A stretch of DNA of 27,525 bases from JAOABP01 sp964590395 (lineage in GTDB: Bacteria; Hydrothermota; Tepidihabitantia; Tepidihabitantales; Tepidihabitantaceae). The position numbers were made by a program, and so were the translations under genes. Of the stretch, positions 14,907 through 22,643 are shown in pieces. Within the stretch, counting starts at the first letter, position 1. Each line of letters starts with the position of its first letter. The DNA is taken from positions 1 to 27,525 of the forward strand of contig CAZPVT010000002.1 in NCBI GenBank assembly GCA_964590395.1. The letters run 5' to 3'. The notes under the pieces were generated by a model. The model was not told where the DNA came from and did no database searches. It worked only from the letters and a program-made list of their open reading frames with translations.

Positions 14907-16825
14907 TGCATTATGTACTTGGAACAGCGGGTCATATCGATCATGGCAAGAGCGCGATAGTTAAGGCGTTGACCGGAACAGACCCGGATCGGTTGAAGGA
15001 GGAGCGGGAACGGGGAATGACAACCGACTTGGGTTTTGCTTTTCTCGGGGAAGAGATTACGATCATCGATGTACCCGGGCATGAGCGGTTTGTCCGGCAT
15101 ATGCTGGCGGGAGCAAGTACAATTGACCTAGTTTTACTGGTGGTGGCAGGAGATGACGGAGTGATGCCGCAGACCAAGGAGCATTTTGAAATCTGCCGGC
15201 TGTTGGGTATCAAAAATGGGGTTGTGGTTATTAACAAGGTTGATTTAGTTGAGCAGGAGTGGTTGGAGATCGTGCGGGAGGATATTAGACAACTGGTACG
15301 CGATTCTTTTTTAGATGGGGCACCGATGGTTGAGGTTTCGGCTAAGACCGGACAGGGTATCGCGGAGTTGAGGAAGATAATTGAGGAACAGTTGCGGATG
15401 ATTGAGCCTAAACCCGATCGGGGTGTTTTTCGCCTGCCTATCGATCGTTGTTTTTCGATAAAAGGCTTTGGCACTGTTGTGGCTGGGACGGTTTTGTCTG
15501 GGAAATGTGAGATCGGTGATCGACTGGAGATATTGCCTTTTGGAATAGCAGTACGGGTGAGGGGAATCCAAAAGCATAATCAGCCGGTTGAGTCCGTAGC
15601 AGTAGGGGAACGGGCGGCACTGAATCTCCATGGGGTTGAGCCAAAACAGATAACGCGGGGAAATGTGTTGGTTACCCCGGGTTACTATCAACCAACAAAA
15701 TTTCTCAATGCCTCCTTGTATCTGCTTAAAGATGTTAACCGACCGTTGAAAAATATGACTCAGGTTCATTTGCACATCGGAACTGCAGAGATGATGTGTC
15801 GGGTGTGCCTATTAGACAAAAAGGAGATTGGCCGAGGCGAATCAGGGCTGGTGCAGCTCAGAACCGAGGAACCGGTGGTCTGTGATTGGAATGACCGTTA
15901 TGTCTTGCGATACTTCTCGCCACCAGCAACAATTGGTGGCGGAGTGATCCTGGAGGTTGTCAATGAAAAATCCCGGCGGTTTGACCGGACATTAGTTGCG
16001 CGACTCGAACAGTTAAAATCAGGGGAAAAGGTAGAGGTACTTGAGCAATTTTTGGTGAGAAGTGGTTTTAATGTTAAGACCGTTTCGGAAATTGTTCGAG
16101 GGTTGACGATAACGGAGCAGGATACGACCGCGCTGGCGGCTGTGCTGGTTAGCGCTAATAAAGCGAGGTGGGTTGATTATGAGGGGAGGAGTTTTCTGAT
16201 CCATCGTCAAGTGCTGGCTAATGCGATTGAAGTGTTAAGGTCGCAGTTAAAGGAGTATCACCGTCAGAATCCTTTCCGGACCGGGGTGAAACAGGCCGAG
16301 TTGCGGATGAGGGTGGGTAATATGCCGTTAGTGTTGTATAATTTTGCGCTGAGCGAACTGCGGAATAATGGGGAGGTGGTTTTCGTCGATGAGGGAAAAA
16401 TCCGACTAACCGAGCACAGTTTGAAATTGACCCCAGAGCAGCAAAGTCTGTTTGACCGCATTGCCGAGCATTTTCGGGAGGCGAAATGGACACCCCCAGA
16501 TATCGAAACGCTGTTATCAGGAGTCGATCAGAAGTTGGCACAGATAGTAAGGTTGGCACTGGTAGAATCTGGAGTTTTGATTGACATCGGTGAGGGCATT
16601 CTCTTGCATCGTACCGCGGTTGAGTTAGCGAAACAGCGGTTGATAGCTCTGGCACAGGTAAAGTCCAGGATAGTGGCATCGGAATTCCGACAGGATCTGG
16701 CAACCACCAGAAAGATAGCGATTCCACTTCTGAATTACTTTGATTCGGGAGGAATTACTCAACGTAAAGGTGATGTGCGTGTGCTCCGAAAGCGAGATGA
16801 TAAGCATTGGGAGGATAATGTTTGA
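14906..16825 (+). CDS. selB: Selenocysteine-specific elongation factor SelB
   Basis: GTPase that brings Sec-tRNA(Sec) to UGA codons marked by a SECIS hairpin. The 639-residue protein has an EF-Tu-like G domain: GHIDHGKS (9-16), DVPGHERF (55-62), NKVD (110-113) and a SAKTG segment; then two EF-Tu-like beta-barrel domains and a C-terminal part of about 250 residues with the winged-helix repeats that bind SECIS RNA. The length is normal for bacterial SelB. It starts at ATG 14906 in a TAATG overlap with rpoN. Selenophosphate synthetase follows 67 bases downstream, itself with an in-frame UGA, so SelB is needed to read its neighbour. selA and selC are not in view. Confidence 0.96.
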   Translation: MHYVLGTAGHIDHGKSAIVKALTGTDPDRLKEERERGMTTDLGFAFLGEEITIIDVPGHERFVRHMLAGASTIDLVLLVVAGDDGVMPQTKEHFEICRLLGIKNGVVVINKVDLVEQEWLEIVREDIRQLVRDSFLDGAPMVEVSAKTGQGIAELRKIIEEQLRMIEPKPDRGVFRLPIDRCFSIKGFGTVVAGTVLSGKCEIGDRLEILPFGIAVRVRGIQKHNQPVESVAVGERAALNLHGVEPKQITRGNVLVTPGYYQPTKFLNASLYLLKDVNRPLKNMTQVHLHIGTAEMMCRVCLLDKKEIGRGESGLVQLRTEEPVVCDWNDRYVLRYFSPPATIGGGVILEVVNEKSRRFDRTLVARLEQLKSGEKVEVLEQFLVRSGFNVKTVSEIVRGLTITEQDTTALAAVLVSANKARWVDYEGRSFLIHRQVLANAIEVLRSQLKEYHRQNPFRTGVKQAELRMRVGNMPLVLYNFALSELRNNGEVVFVDEGKIRLTEHSLKLTPEQQSLFDRIAEHFREAKWTPPDIETLLSGVDQKLAQIVRLALVESGVLIDIGEGILLHRTAVELAKQRLIALAQVKSRIVASEFRQDLATTRKIAIPLLNYFDSGGITQRKGDVRVLRKRDDKHWEDNV

Positions 16826-16860
16826 ACTACGGGGTAAAGTATCAGGAGGTGAATCAAGTA

Positions 16861-16893
16861 ATGAAAGCAATAAAAGTAATAAAAGGAGTTTAA
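16861..16893 (+). CDS. Possible 10-residue leader peptide before selD
   Basis: ATG 16861 begins the reading frame MKAIKVIKGV, ending in TAA at 16891-16893. A strong AGGAGGT site (16844-16850) lies 10 bases upstream, better than most sites in this window. The stop shares one base with the selD start (TAATG), and the selD Shine-Dalgarno AAAAGGAG lies inside the mini-ORF. This geometry fits translational coupling or a regulatory leader. Chance cannot be excluded for so short a frame. Confidence 0.4.
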   Translation: MKAIKVIKGV

Positions 16894-17927
16894 TGGCAAG
16901 GCGAGGAATTTTAGCGACAGTAACTTGTGCGGGTTGAGCGTCGAAGTTAAGCAAGGCGCAGTTGGCGCTGGCGTTGGCAGGTTTAGAAGGCGCTACTGAT
17001 CCTCGGTTACTGGTGGGTATCAACACTGCTGATGATGCGGGGGTTTTTCTGTTGGAGCCCGGGTTGGCGTTAGTACAGACGGTGGACATTATGACACCGA
17101 TGGTTGAGGACCCGTATATTTTTGGCAGGATTGCGGCAACTAATTCGCTCTCTGATGTTTATGCGATGGGTGGTGAACCGGTTACGGTATTAAACATTGT
17201 TGGTTTTCCTGCGGCGATGGATAAAGCTTTATTACGGGAGATGCTGCGTGGTGGGCAGGATGCGGTAAAAGAGGCTGGTGCGTTGGTAGTTGGGGGGCAC
17301 ACCTTTAATGATAAGGAGATAAAATACGGGCTGGCGGTTACTGGTAGAGTTAACCCCGATAGGATTGTGACCAATGCGCGGGCGCGGGTTGGCGATGTTT
17401 TGCTTTTAACCAAGCCTTTGGGAACTGGCATTTTGGGGCAAATGATGATGAGTGAGGGGGTGGTGGATGAAGAGTTTTATCAGGCGGCGGTTGCTACTAT
17501 GATGAGATTGAACAGGGGGGCAAAGGATTTAATGTTGGAATGTAATACTAATGCGGCGACTGATGTCACTGGTTACGGGCTACTGGGGCACGTGCAGGAG
17601 GTGGCGGCGGCTTCGGGTGTGGGCGTCAGGATTTTTGCGGAAAGGGTGCCGGTGTTACCTCGGGCAAGGGAGTTGGCGGTTAAGTTTATTGATCCGGGGG
17701 TGCTGATGAATGAAAGTTCCTTTGCTGGTAAGGTGGTATGGCGTAGCGAGGTGTCGGAGGGGTTAAAGAATTTGCTCTGGGGGTCGGAAACTTCTGGTGG
17801 TCTTTTGTTATCGACACCTCGGGAGTTTATTGATCGGCTATCGGCGTTGGTTTGCCGGTATGAAGTTACTGTGGCAGTGATTGGTGAGTTTATTTCTGGG
17901 CCAGTGGGGATAGTTGAAATCGTGTGA
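16893..17927 (+). CDS. selD: Selenide, water dikinase (selenophosphate synthetase), selenocysteine-containing
   Basis: Makes selenophosphate from selenide and ATP for Sec-tRNA synthesis. The protein starts MARRGILATVTCAG, then TGA (16935-16937) in frame, then ASKLSKAQLA; aligned by eye with the family active site GAGCGCKIS this puts Sec at residue 15 and the essential Lys at 18. The full length is 344 residues. Downstream motifs also fit: TVDIMTPMVEDPYIFGRIAATNSLSDVYAMGG, GGHTFND, TDVTGYGLLGH and ETSGGLL. AAAAGGAG precedes ATG 16893 by 5 bases. An in-frame ATG at 16818 would add a Ser/Asn/Lys-rich 25-residue extension and is less likely. Standard gene calling would split this into a truncated ORF and one starting at 16962. 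A possible SECIS hairpin follows the UGA. Confidence 0.93.
16951..16972 (+). promoter_or_regulatory. Putative bacterial SECIS hairpin in selD
   Basis: GGCGC (16955-16959) pairs with GCGCT (16965-16969, one G-U pair) around the loop AGTTG (16960-16964); the lower stem GC (16951-16952) pairs with GC (16971-16972) across a small A-A/G internal loop. The apical loop lies 22-27 bases after the UGA and has G at its second position, which agrees with the published bacterial SECIS consensus. Folding was done by hand. Confidence 0.55.
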
Positions 17928-17934
17928 GGATATT

Positions 17935-18771
17935 ATGAGTTTCTGGCAGAAGTTAGGCAGTGACCTATGGCAGCATTTTTGGGTTGCGGACAAAATAATT
18001 TTGTATGTTCGGATTGTAGTTACAATAATAATTATTCTTTTAGCTACCTGGTTTAGCGCGAGGGTTTTCAACTGGGTTGTCTGGGCAATTTTGCATCGGA
18101 AAAGGGGGTCACGAGTTAAGACTGTTCTACCGTTACTGCAGAGTTTGTTTGGCTATTTTGTTTTAGCTGTTGCTTTAGTTGTCATTCTTAGGGTGATGGG
18201 GGTGGATTATAAGGCGATTCTGGCGGGGGCAGGTGTTGTGGGGTTGGCGGTGGGGTTTGGGGCGCAGACGTTGATCCGTGACTTTATAGCTGGTTTTATC
18301 ACTCTTTTTGAGGGTCTGTTAGCGGTGGGCGATTATATTTCGGTGGGTAGTGTTGAAGGCACAGTCGAAAAGATTGGTTTGCGAGTGACGCAGGTTCGGG
18401 CGTTTGACGGTACTCTCTGGACAATACCGAACGGCGAGTTGACTCGTTTTGGGAACAAAAGCCGGGATTTTATGCGGGTTTTTGTTATGTTTGATGTGGC
18501 ATACGAGCAGGATCCGGAGCGGGCGATGCAAATCGCCAGTCAGGTTGCCGATGAGTGGTACCGGCAGAATCAGGGGTTGTGTTTTGAAAAACCCGAGGTT
18601 CAGGGGGTGTTAAACTTCGGGGAGTCTGGGATGACGGTCCGGGTCATTTGTAAGGTTGTGCCACTCAAGCACTGGCAGGCAGAGCGAGAACTTCGGCTTC
18701 GGTTGAAAAAGGCGTTTGATGCCTGTGGTGTTGAGATACCGTTTCCGCGTCGGGTGGTTTACCGTCGGTAA
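17935..18771 (+). CDS. mscS: Small-conductance mechanosensitive channel, MscS family
   Basis: Inner-membrane channel that opens under tension and releases solutes on osmotic downshock. The 278-residue protein has three membrane helices (about 20-44, 63-88 and 94-125); the third is the Gly/Ala-rich pore helix with AILAGAGVVGLAVGFGAQTLIRD split over the MscS signature, then a beta domain with VGDYISVGSVEGTVEKIGLR and TIPNGEL, and a C-terminal alpha/beta domain. ATG 17935 with GTGAGGA just upstream is preferred to the TTG at 17914. It is the last plus-strand gene of the long operon, and its stop faces the minus-strand sensor gene 31 bases away. Confidence 0.93.
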   Translation: MSFWQKLGSDLWQHFWVADKIILYVRIVVTIIIILLATWFSARVFNWVVWAILHRKRGSRVKTVLPLLQSLFGYFVLAVALVVILRVMGVDYKAILAGAGVVGLAVGFGAQTLIRDFIAGFITLFEGLLAVGDYISVGSVEGTVEKIGLRVTQVRAFDGTLWTIPNGELTRFGNKSRDFMRVFVMFDVAYEQDPERAMQIASQVADEWYRQNQGLCFEKPEVQGVLNFGESGMTVRVICKVVPLKHWQAERELRLRLKKAFDACGVEIPFPRRVVYRR

Positions 18772-18802
18772 CAGTAAAGAGATTTCTTTCTGTCTGGGGC
18801 GA

Positions 18803-20101
18803 TCAGTCAGTTTCGATTGGTTCTGGTGGTGTTGGATTGATGATGATAATCATTGCGCCGACGATAGCACCTTCCCGATCGCGTAGGGTTTCGAAACAGA
18901 CAGCTGAGGACGAAAAGCCAGGCAAAATTTCGCACTCCTGGTGGCTAGTTGCGCCGGAAAGTAGTTTTTCCAGATAGGGGAGGAATGGTTGGAGACTGGG
19001 GAACTCGCGCACCGGTTTGCCGATGGTGCTAGCGTAACCAGATCCCAGCAAGGGCTGGAGTGCTGGATTGGCAAATAGAATCTGCTGAAGACGGTCGACA
19101 ACCAAAACTCCTTCTTTGATGTTACTGGCAAGAAGGCGAAACCGACGTTCAAGTTCTAAGATGTGATTTGCTTTTCTTTCGTCAAAATTTCTCAGTTGGG
19201 CAAAAACACGATTGATTTGGCGGGCAAGATCACCGAGTTCAGCGTTGGTATTAATGGTAACTCGGATGTTCAGATCTCCCTGTTCAGCCCGGCTCAAAGC
19301 ATGGGCAATTCTTTTGATTGGTAAGACCAAAGAGTTTGGGATCCGAACAATTAAATAGATCAAAAGCACGCTAACCAGCATAATTGCGGTGATGACATTT
19401 CTTTGTCCCCAGGTTGCCAATCGGGTTATCCGGGTTTTATTATCGGCAATTCGCTGGTTAGCTCGGGTGGTGATTTTCTCGCCTAGGGCAATAATTCGGT
19501 TGGCATTTTCGGTTAATTGCTGATGGAAGGAGGTGCTTCGGCTGGTGATAAGGTGGGTTAACTGGATATTCTGGTCAATGCGGTTGAGTAGGGTGAGTAG
19601 TGAGTCGATCGTTTTTGGGTCATCGGTGGTTTGCAGTTCTGCGAGCAGTTGATCTCTGGTGCGTTTTAGTTCTTCGAGTTCGCGGTTGGGGGGAGAGGTT
19701 TGTTGGAGGCGATAGATTTCATCCAAGGAGTCAAAGAGCTGGCGATAGATTGCAAGGGTGAGAAACAGGGAGTCAAGATGGTTTTTTAATTCCGGGGCGA
19801 AGTTACGGCTTCTCTCGCCAATCAGGGCAATCTGATTAAGTGTGATCCGGCCGGTGGTTAAATAAATTGTATCGCCCGAGAGGAGAAAATCGCGTTCGGC
19901 ATTACGCACCTGAACAAAGTTTTGGATTATGGTGTTCCCCATCCGCAAAAGTTGAGTGTCGATCTCGGTAAGTGTTATGGTCAGTCTGTTGATCTGTCCG
20001 ATATAGTACATACCGAGCAGGATTACCGGCACCAACATAAGGATGGTGGTCGACATTGAGATAGCGATGCGGTTCCGGATAGAAAGCCGGGTTTTACTCA
20101 T
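18803..20101 (-). CDS. Membrane sensor protein with HAMP and PAS domains, no output domain
   Basis: A 432-residue membrane protein. Helix 1 at about 12-34, a largely alpha-helical extracytoplasmic sensor region (35-232) resembling four-helix-bundle or CHASE3-type domains (RNAERDFLLSGD fits this), helix 2 at about 234-253, a HAMP domain (254-306, with P261 and E288 in the expected pattern), a short coiled linker, then a PAS domain (318-421, NIKEGVLVVDRLQQILFAN). It ends eleven residues later; there is no histidine kinase, GGDEF or methyl-accepting domain. It lies 5 bases after trkA, without its own ribosome site, so it is presumably made with the K+ uptake system. Function is unknown; a signal-sensing partner protein is one possibility. 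Confidence 0.8.
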   Translation of the reverse strand: MSKTRLSIRNRIAISMSTTILMLVPVILLGMYYIGQINRLTITLTEIDTQLLRMGNTIIQNFVQVRNAERDFLLSGDTIYLTTGRITLNQIALIGERSRNFAPELKNHLDSLFLTLAIYRQLFDSLDEIYRLQQTSPPNRELEELKRTRDQLLAELQTTDDPKTIDSLLTLLNRIDQNIQLTHLITSRSTSFHQQLTENANRIIALGEKITTRANQRIADNKTRITRLATWGQRNVITAIMLVSVLLIYLIVRIPNSLVLPIKRIAHALSRAEQGDLNIRVTINTNAELGDLARQINRVFAQLRNFDERKANHILELERRFRLLASNIKEGVLVVDRLQQILFANPALQPLLGSGYASTIGKPVREFPSLQPFLPYLEKLLSGATSHQECEILPGFSSSAVCFETLRDREGAIVGAMIIIINPTPPEPIETD

Positions 20102-20106
20102 CGGTG

Positions 20107-20796
20107 TCAGGTCGAACGAGCAAGTCGTTCAATATCTTCGTCATTGCCTACCACTACTAAAATGTCATCTTGCTCCACGATATCTTCTGGGCCGGGTAGG
20201 TCATTTATCTGTTCCTGAAAACTGCTTTCCCCTTCCGGAGTAATTATCGGCACCCTTTTTTTAATGGCAATGACATTTACCCGGTAGCGCCGGCGGATAT
20301 CCAGTTCATCCAGTTTTTTACCAATCATATAGCGTGGCGCCCTGATTTCTACTAGGCTGTGGTTTGATGTTAATGGGATCTGTTCGAGGAGATCCGGAGT
20401 CATCAATGTCTTTGCCAGCTGGTCTGCCATCTGTTCTTCAATGAGGATTGTGCGGTCAGCGCCAACATCCTTTAATATCCGCGCGTAAAGCGAAGAGGCA
20501 GCACGGGCAGTTACCTGTGCAGCACCCAGTTTTTTTAAGATGGAGGTGGTGACAATCGCCGATTCCATCTGCTCCCCCATTGCGACAATTACCGCATCCA
20601 CATCCAGGACACCGGATTTCGCTAAGGCATCCTCATTGGTGGCGTCGAGGCAGAGCGCCTGGGTTACATCATCTTTTATCTGTTCCACCCGTTTTGGGTC
20701 TGAATCAATGGCGATGACCTCAGCGCCCTTTTGCATCAGGGTGATGGCAACCCGGGCGCCAAAAGTCCCCAGTCCGATCACCGCAAACTGTTTCAT
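20107..20796 (-). CDS. ktrA: K+ uptake regulatory subunit, TrkA/KtrA family
   Basis: Cytoplasmic nucleotide-binding ring subunit that gates the K+ channel protein encoded upstream. The 229-residue protein has an RCK-N Rossmann domain (GLGTFG at 8-13, Asp31 at the end of the second strand, LDATNEDAL), and an RCK-C domain from about residue 135 (SLVEIRAPRYMIGKKLDELDI to the C-terminus). Single-copy RCK of this size is the KtrA arrangement, not the double TrkA of E. coli. The start has AAAGGAGG just upstream on the minus strand. It lies 12 bases after trkH/ktrB. Confidence 0.94.
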   Translation of the reverse strand: MKQFAVIGLGTFGARVAITLMQKGAEVIAIDSDPKRVEQIKDDVTQALCLDATNEDALAKSGVLDVDAVIVAMGEQMESAIVTTSILKKLGAAQVTARAASSLYARILKDVGADRTILIEEQMADQLAKTLMTPDLLEQIPLTSNHSLVEIRAPRYMIGKKLDELDIRRRYRVNVIAIKKRVPIITPEGESSFQEQINDLPGPEDIVEQDDILVVVGNDEDIERLARST

Positions 20797-20808
20797 ATTT
20801 TGCCTCCT

Positions 20809-22551
20809 TTAACCGACAATCACTCGGGCTGATGGGTAACTGATGGTAGAGAACTCACGGCGAGCTACCATTGCCAGAGTTAGTGTCAGCGGACCAATTC
20901 TGCCGATGAACATCAGTCCGATTATTACAATTTTCCCAACGAGATTCAAGTCTGGAGTAATGCCGGTCGACAATCCGACAGTGCCGAATGCGGAGACGGT
21001 TTCAAAGAGCAGTGTCTCAAACTTATTGCTGTGGGTGGAAAGGAGGAGGGTGAAGCACACCGCAATCGCTGTTAAACCGAGGGCAAAGATTGCTGAGGCA
21101 CGGTAGACAACCTCTTTGGTAATGAAGCGCTTGGCGATGGTAATTTCTTCTTCACCGCGCAGACGTGAGCGCACCGCCAATAACAGAACCGCTACCGTCG
21201 AGGTTTTTATTCCCCCGCCGGTTCCCCCTGGAGATGCACCAATGAACATCAGTACCGACCAGAGAAAAATGGTAACCGGTTTGAAAATCGAGGTGGCTAC
21301 CGTATTAAAACCGGCGGTGCGGGCAGTAACGGACTGAAACAAGCTTGCTAGCAGTTTACTGCCCAAAGGCAGTGAAGAAAGAGCGTTGTCATATTCAATA
21401 AAGAAAAAGAGGATCGCGCCACAGATAATGAGTATGGCAGTTGTTCCGAGAACCAACCGGGTATGAACAGTCAACCGGCGGAAAAGGTTGCGGGGATGAT
21501 GGAAAATGGTCTGACGGTTGAAGAGTTCATTCACCACCGGGAATCCCAAGCCACCGATCACAATCAAGGCAATGATACAAAGGTTGGTAACAATATCCGA
21601 TTGAAATTGGACAAAAGAATCAGAGAAGAGGGCAAAACCGGCGTTACAGAAGGCGGAGACGGAATGAAAGATGGCGAAATAGAGCGCCTGAAGAGGATGT
21701 GGGAATAAAAAGAGCCAGCGGGAAAATAACATCGCGGTGCCTAACAATTCAACAAGAATAGTAAAAAGAAAGATGTAACGCACTAACCGGGCGATATCAA
21801 CATTCCGGGTTTCTTCAATGATTTCCTGCATTGTGCGGCGCCCGGTCAGCCCCAGTCTTTGTCTCAATAGGACAATTAGACTGGAGTAAAATGTCATTAT
21901 ACCCAATCCGCCGAATTGAATAAGTAGTAAAATAACCAGTTGGCCAAAACGGGAGAAGTAAGTGGCGGTGTTTTTGACGATTAAGCCGGTGACGCAGGTG
22001 GCAGAAGTAGCGGTGAACAGCGCGGTAAGAAAACTGGCACCTTTGCCGTCGTTTGTTGCTGCAGGAAATGTCAATAGCAGAGTGCCAACGGTAATGAGCG
22101 AAAGAAAACTCAGTGCCAACATCCGCACCGGTCGCTGGTTAATGTTGCCAAAAATGGCGGTGGTAAATCCGGAGCGGAAAAACTTTGGAGAGGTATTAAC
22201 TAACTGATAGATAATCAGGATGGGCATCACCCAATACGGGGAGATTATCAGCACAAGAATTAACAGAACGGCGAGGATCGGGTCAAAAAAGTACCGGAAT
22301 TTACTTGGCGGTGTTTTTAGGGTAAGGAGCCTTTTGATAATTACCTCAGCGATTGTGGCAATAGTGGTAACGGTGATTAGTGCTCTGATGATCGGCGGCA
22401 TAAAAAAGGGAAAAGAGATTTGATAACCGAAAAAAAAGATGAAAAGCAGGGAGCAGGCAAGAACAATACCGAAAATTATCCAGCTAAACGGGTTGAGCCA
22501 GTTTGGTGGTGTGCGGGTTGTTTTGATGATCCGGAATCGTTTAAATAACAT
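20809..22551 (-). CDS. trkH: K+ transporter, TrkH/KtrB family, with extra N-terminal membrane region
   Basis: Pore-forming K+ uptake subunit. The 580-residue protein has four selectivity-filter loops in sequence: TSATCVTGL, SAFCNAGFALF, TARTAGFNTV and SAFGTVGLSTG, each with the family glycine. A typical KtrB has about 450 and E. coli TrkH about 480 residues; here the first 140 or so form extra hydrophobic helices (about 24-41, 52-74 and 90-115) before the first pore unit. The Rossmann regulator ktrA follows by 12 bases. The ATG at 22551 lacks a Shine-Dalgarno sequence; a short upstream ORF overlaps it (see separate entry). Expression is probably driven by the promoter at 22614-22641. Confidence 0.93.
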   Translation of the reverse strand: MLFKRFRIIKTTRTPPNWLNPFSWIIFGIVLACSLLFIFFFGYQISFPFFMPPIIRALITVTTIATIAEVIIKRLLTLKTPPSKFRYFFDPILAVLLILVLIISPYWVMPILIIYQLVNTSPKFFRSGFTTAIFGNINQRPVRMLALSFLSLITVGTLLLTFPAATNDGKGASFLTALFTATSATCVTGLIVKNTATYFSRFGQLVILLLIQFGGLGIMTFYSSLIVLLRQRLGLTGRRTMQEIIEETRNVDIARLVRYIFLFTILVELLGTAMLFSRWLFLFPHPLQALYFAIFHSVSAFCNAGFALFSDSFVQFQSDIVTNLCIIALIVIGGLGFPVVNELFNRQTIFHHPRNLFRRLTVHTRLVLGTTAILIICGAILFFFIEYDNALSSLPLGSKLLASLFQSVTARTAGFNTVATSIFKPVTIFLWSVLMFIGASPGGTGGGIKTSTVAVLLLAVRSRLRGEEEITIAKRFITKEVVYRASAIFALGLTAIAVCFTLLLSTHSNKFETLLFETVSAFGTVGLSTGITPDLNLVGKIVIIGLMFIGRIGPLTLTLAMVARREFSTISYPSARVIVG

Positions 22552-22603
22552 AAAGATAAAAGGTTGATGGGTGAAGGTTAAAGAGGATGTGGAGTATTTT
22601 CAT
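22541..22603 (-). CDS. Possible 20-residue upstream ORF overlapping the trkH start
   Basis: ATG at 22603-22601 lies 10 bases after the TATAAT box of the trkH promoter, so its mRNA leader would be about 4 bases. The frame encodes MKILHILFNLHPSTFYLYVI and stops with TAA at 22543-22541, 8 bases beyond the first base of trkH, in another frame. trkH has no ribosome site, so coupling by terminating ribosomes is plausible. No homologue is recognised. Confidence 0.35.
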   Translation of the reverse strand: MKILHILFNLHPSTFYLYVI

Positions 22604-22613
22604 TTAAAAATAA

Positions 22614-22641
22614 ATTATACCTGAAAAATGGTAATTGGCAA
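22614..22641 (-). promoter_or_regulatory. sigma70-type promoter of trkH-ktrA-sensor
   Basis: On the minus strand TTGCCA (22641-22636), 16-base spacer, TATAAT (22619-22614, perfect consensus). The -35 box starts 2 bases past the MFS gene stop codon. Predicted start is near 22607, giving a leader of about 55 bases before trkH that contains the small upstream ORF. Confidence 0.7.
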
Positions 22642-22643
22642 GT

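Noticed and set aside
16740..16937. Separate 65-residue ORF between selB and selD
   Set aside because: Its end is the N-terminal part of SelD read up to the Sec UGA; most of the rest overlaps selB in another frame.
18772..18802. AAAGA/TCTTT hairpin between the convergent mscS and sensor genes as a terminator
   Set aside because: Only five A/T-rich pairs and no uninterrupted T-run.
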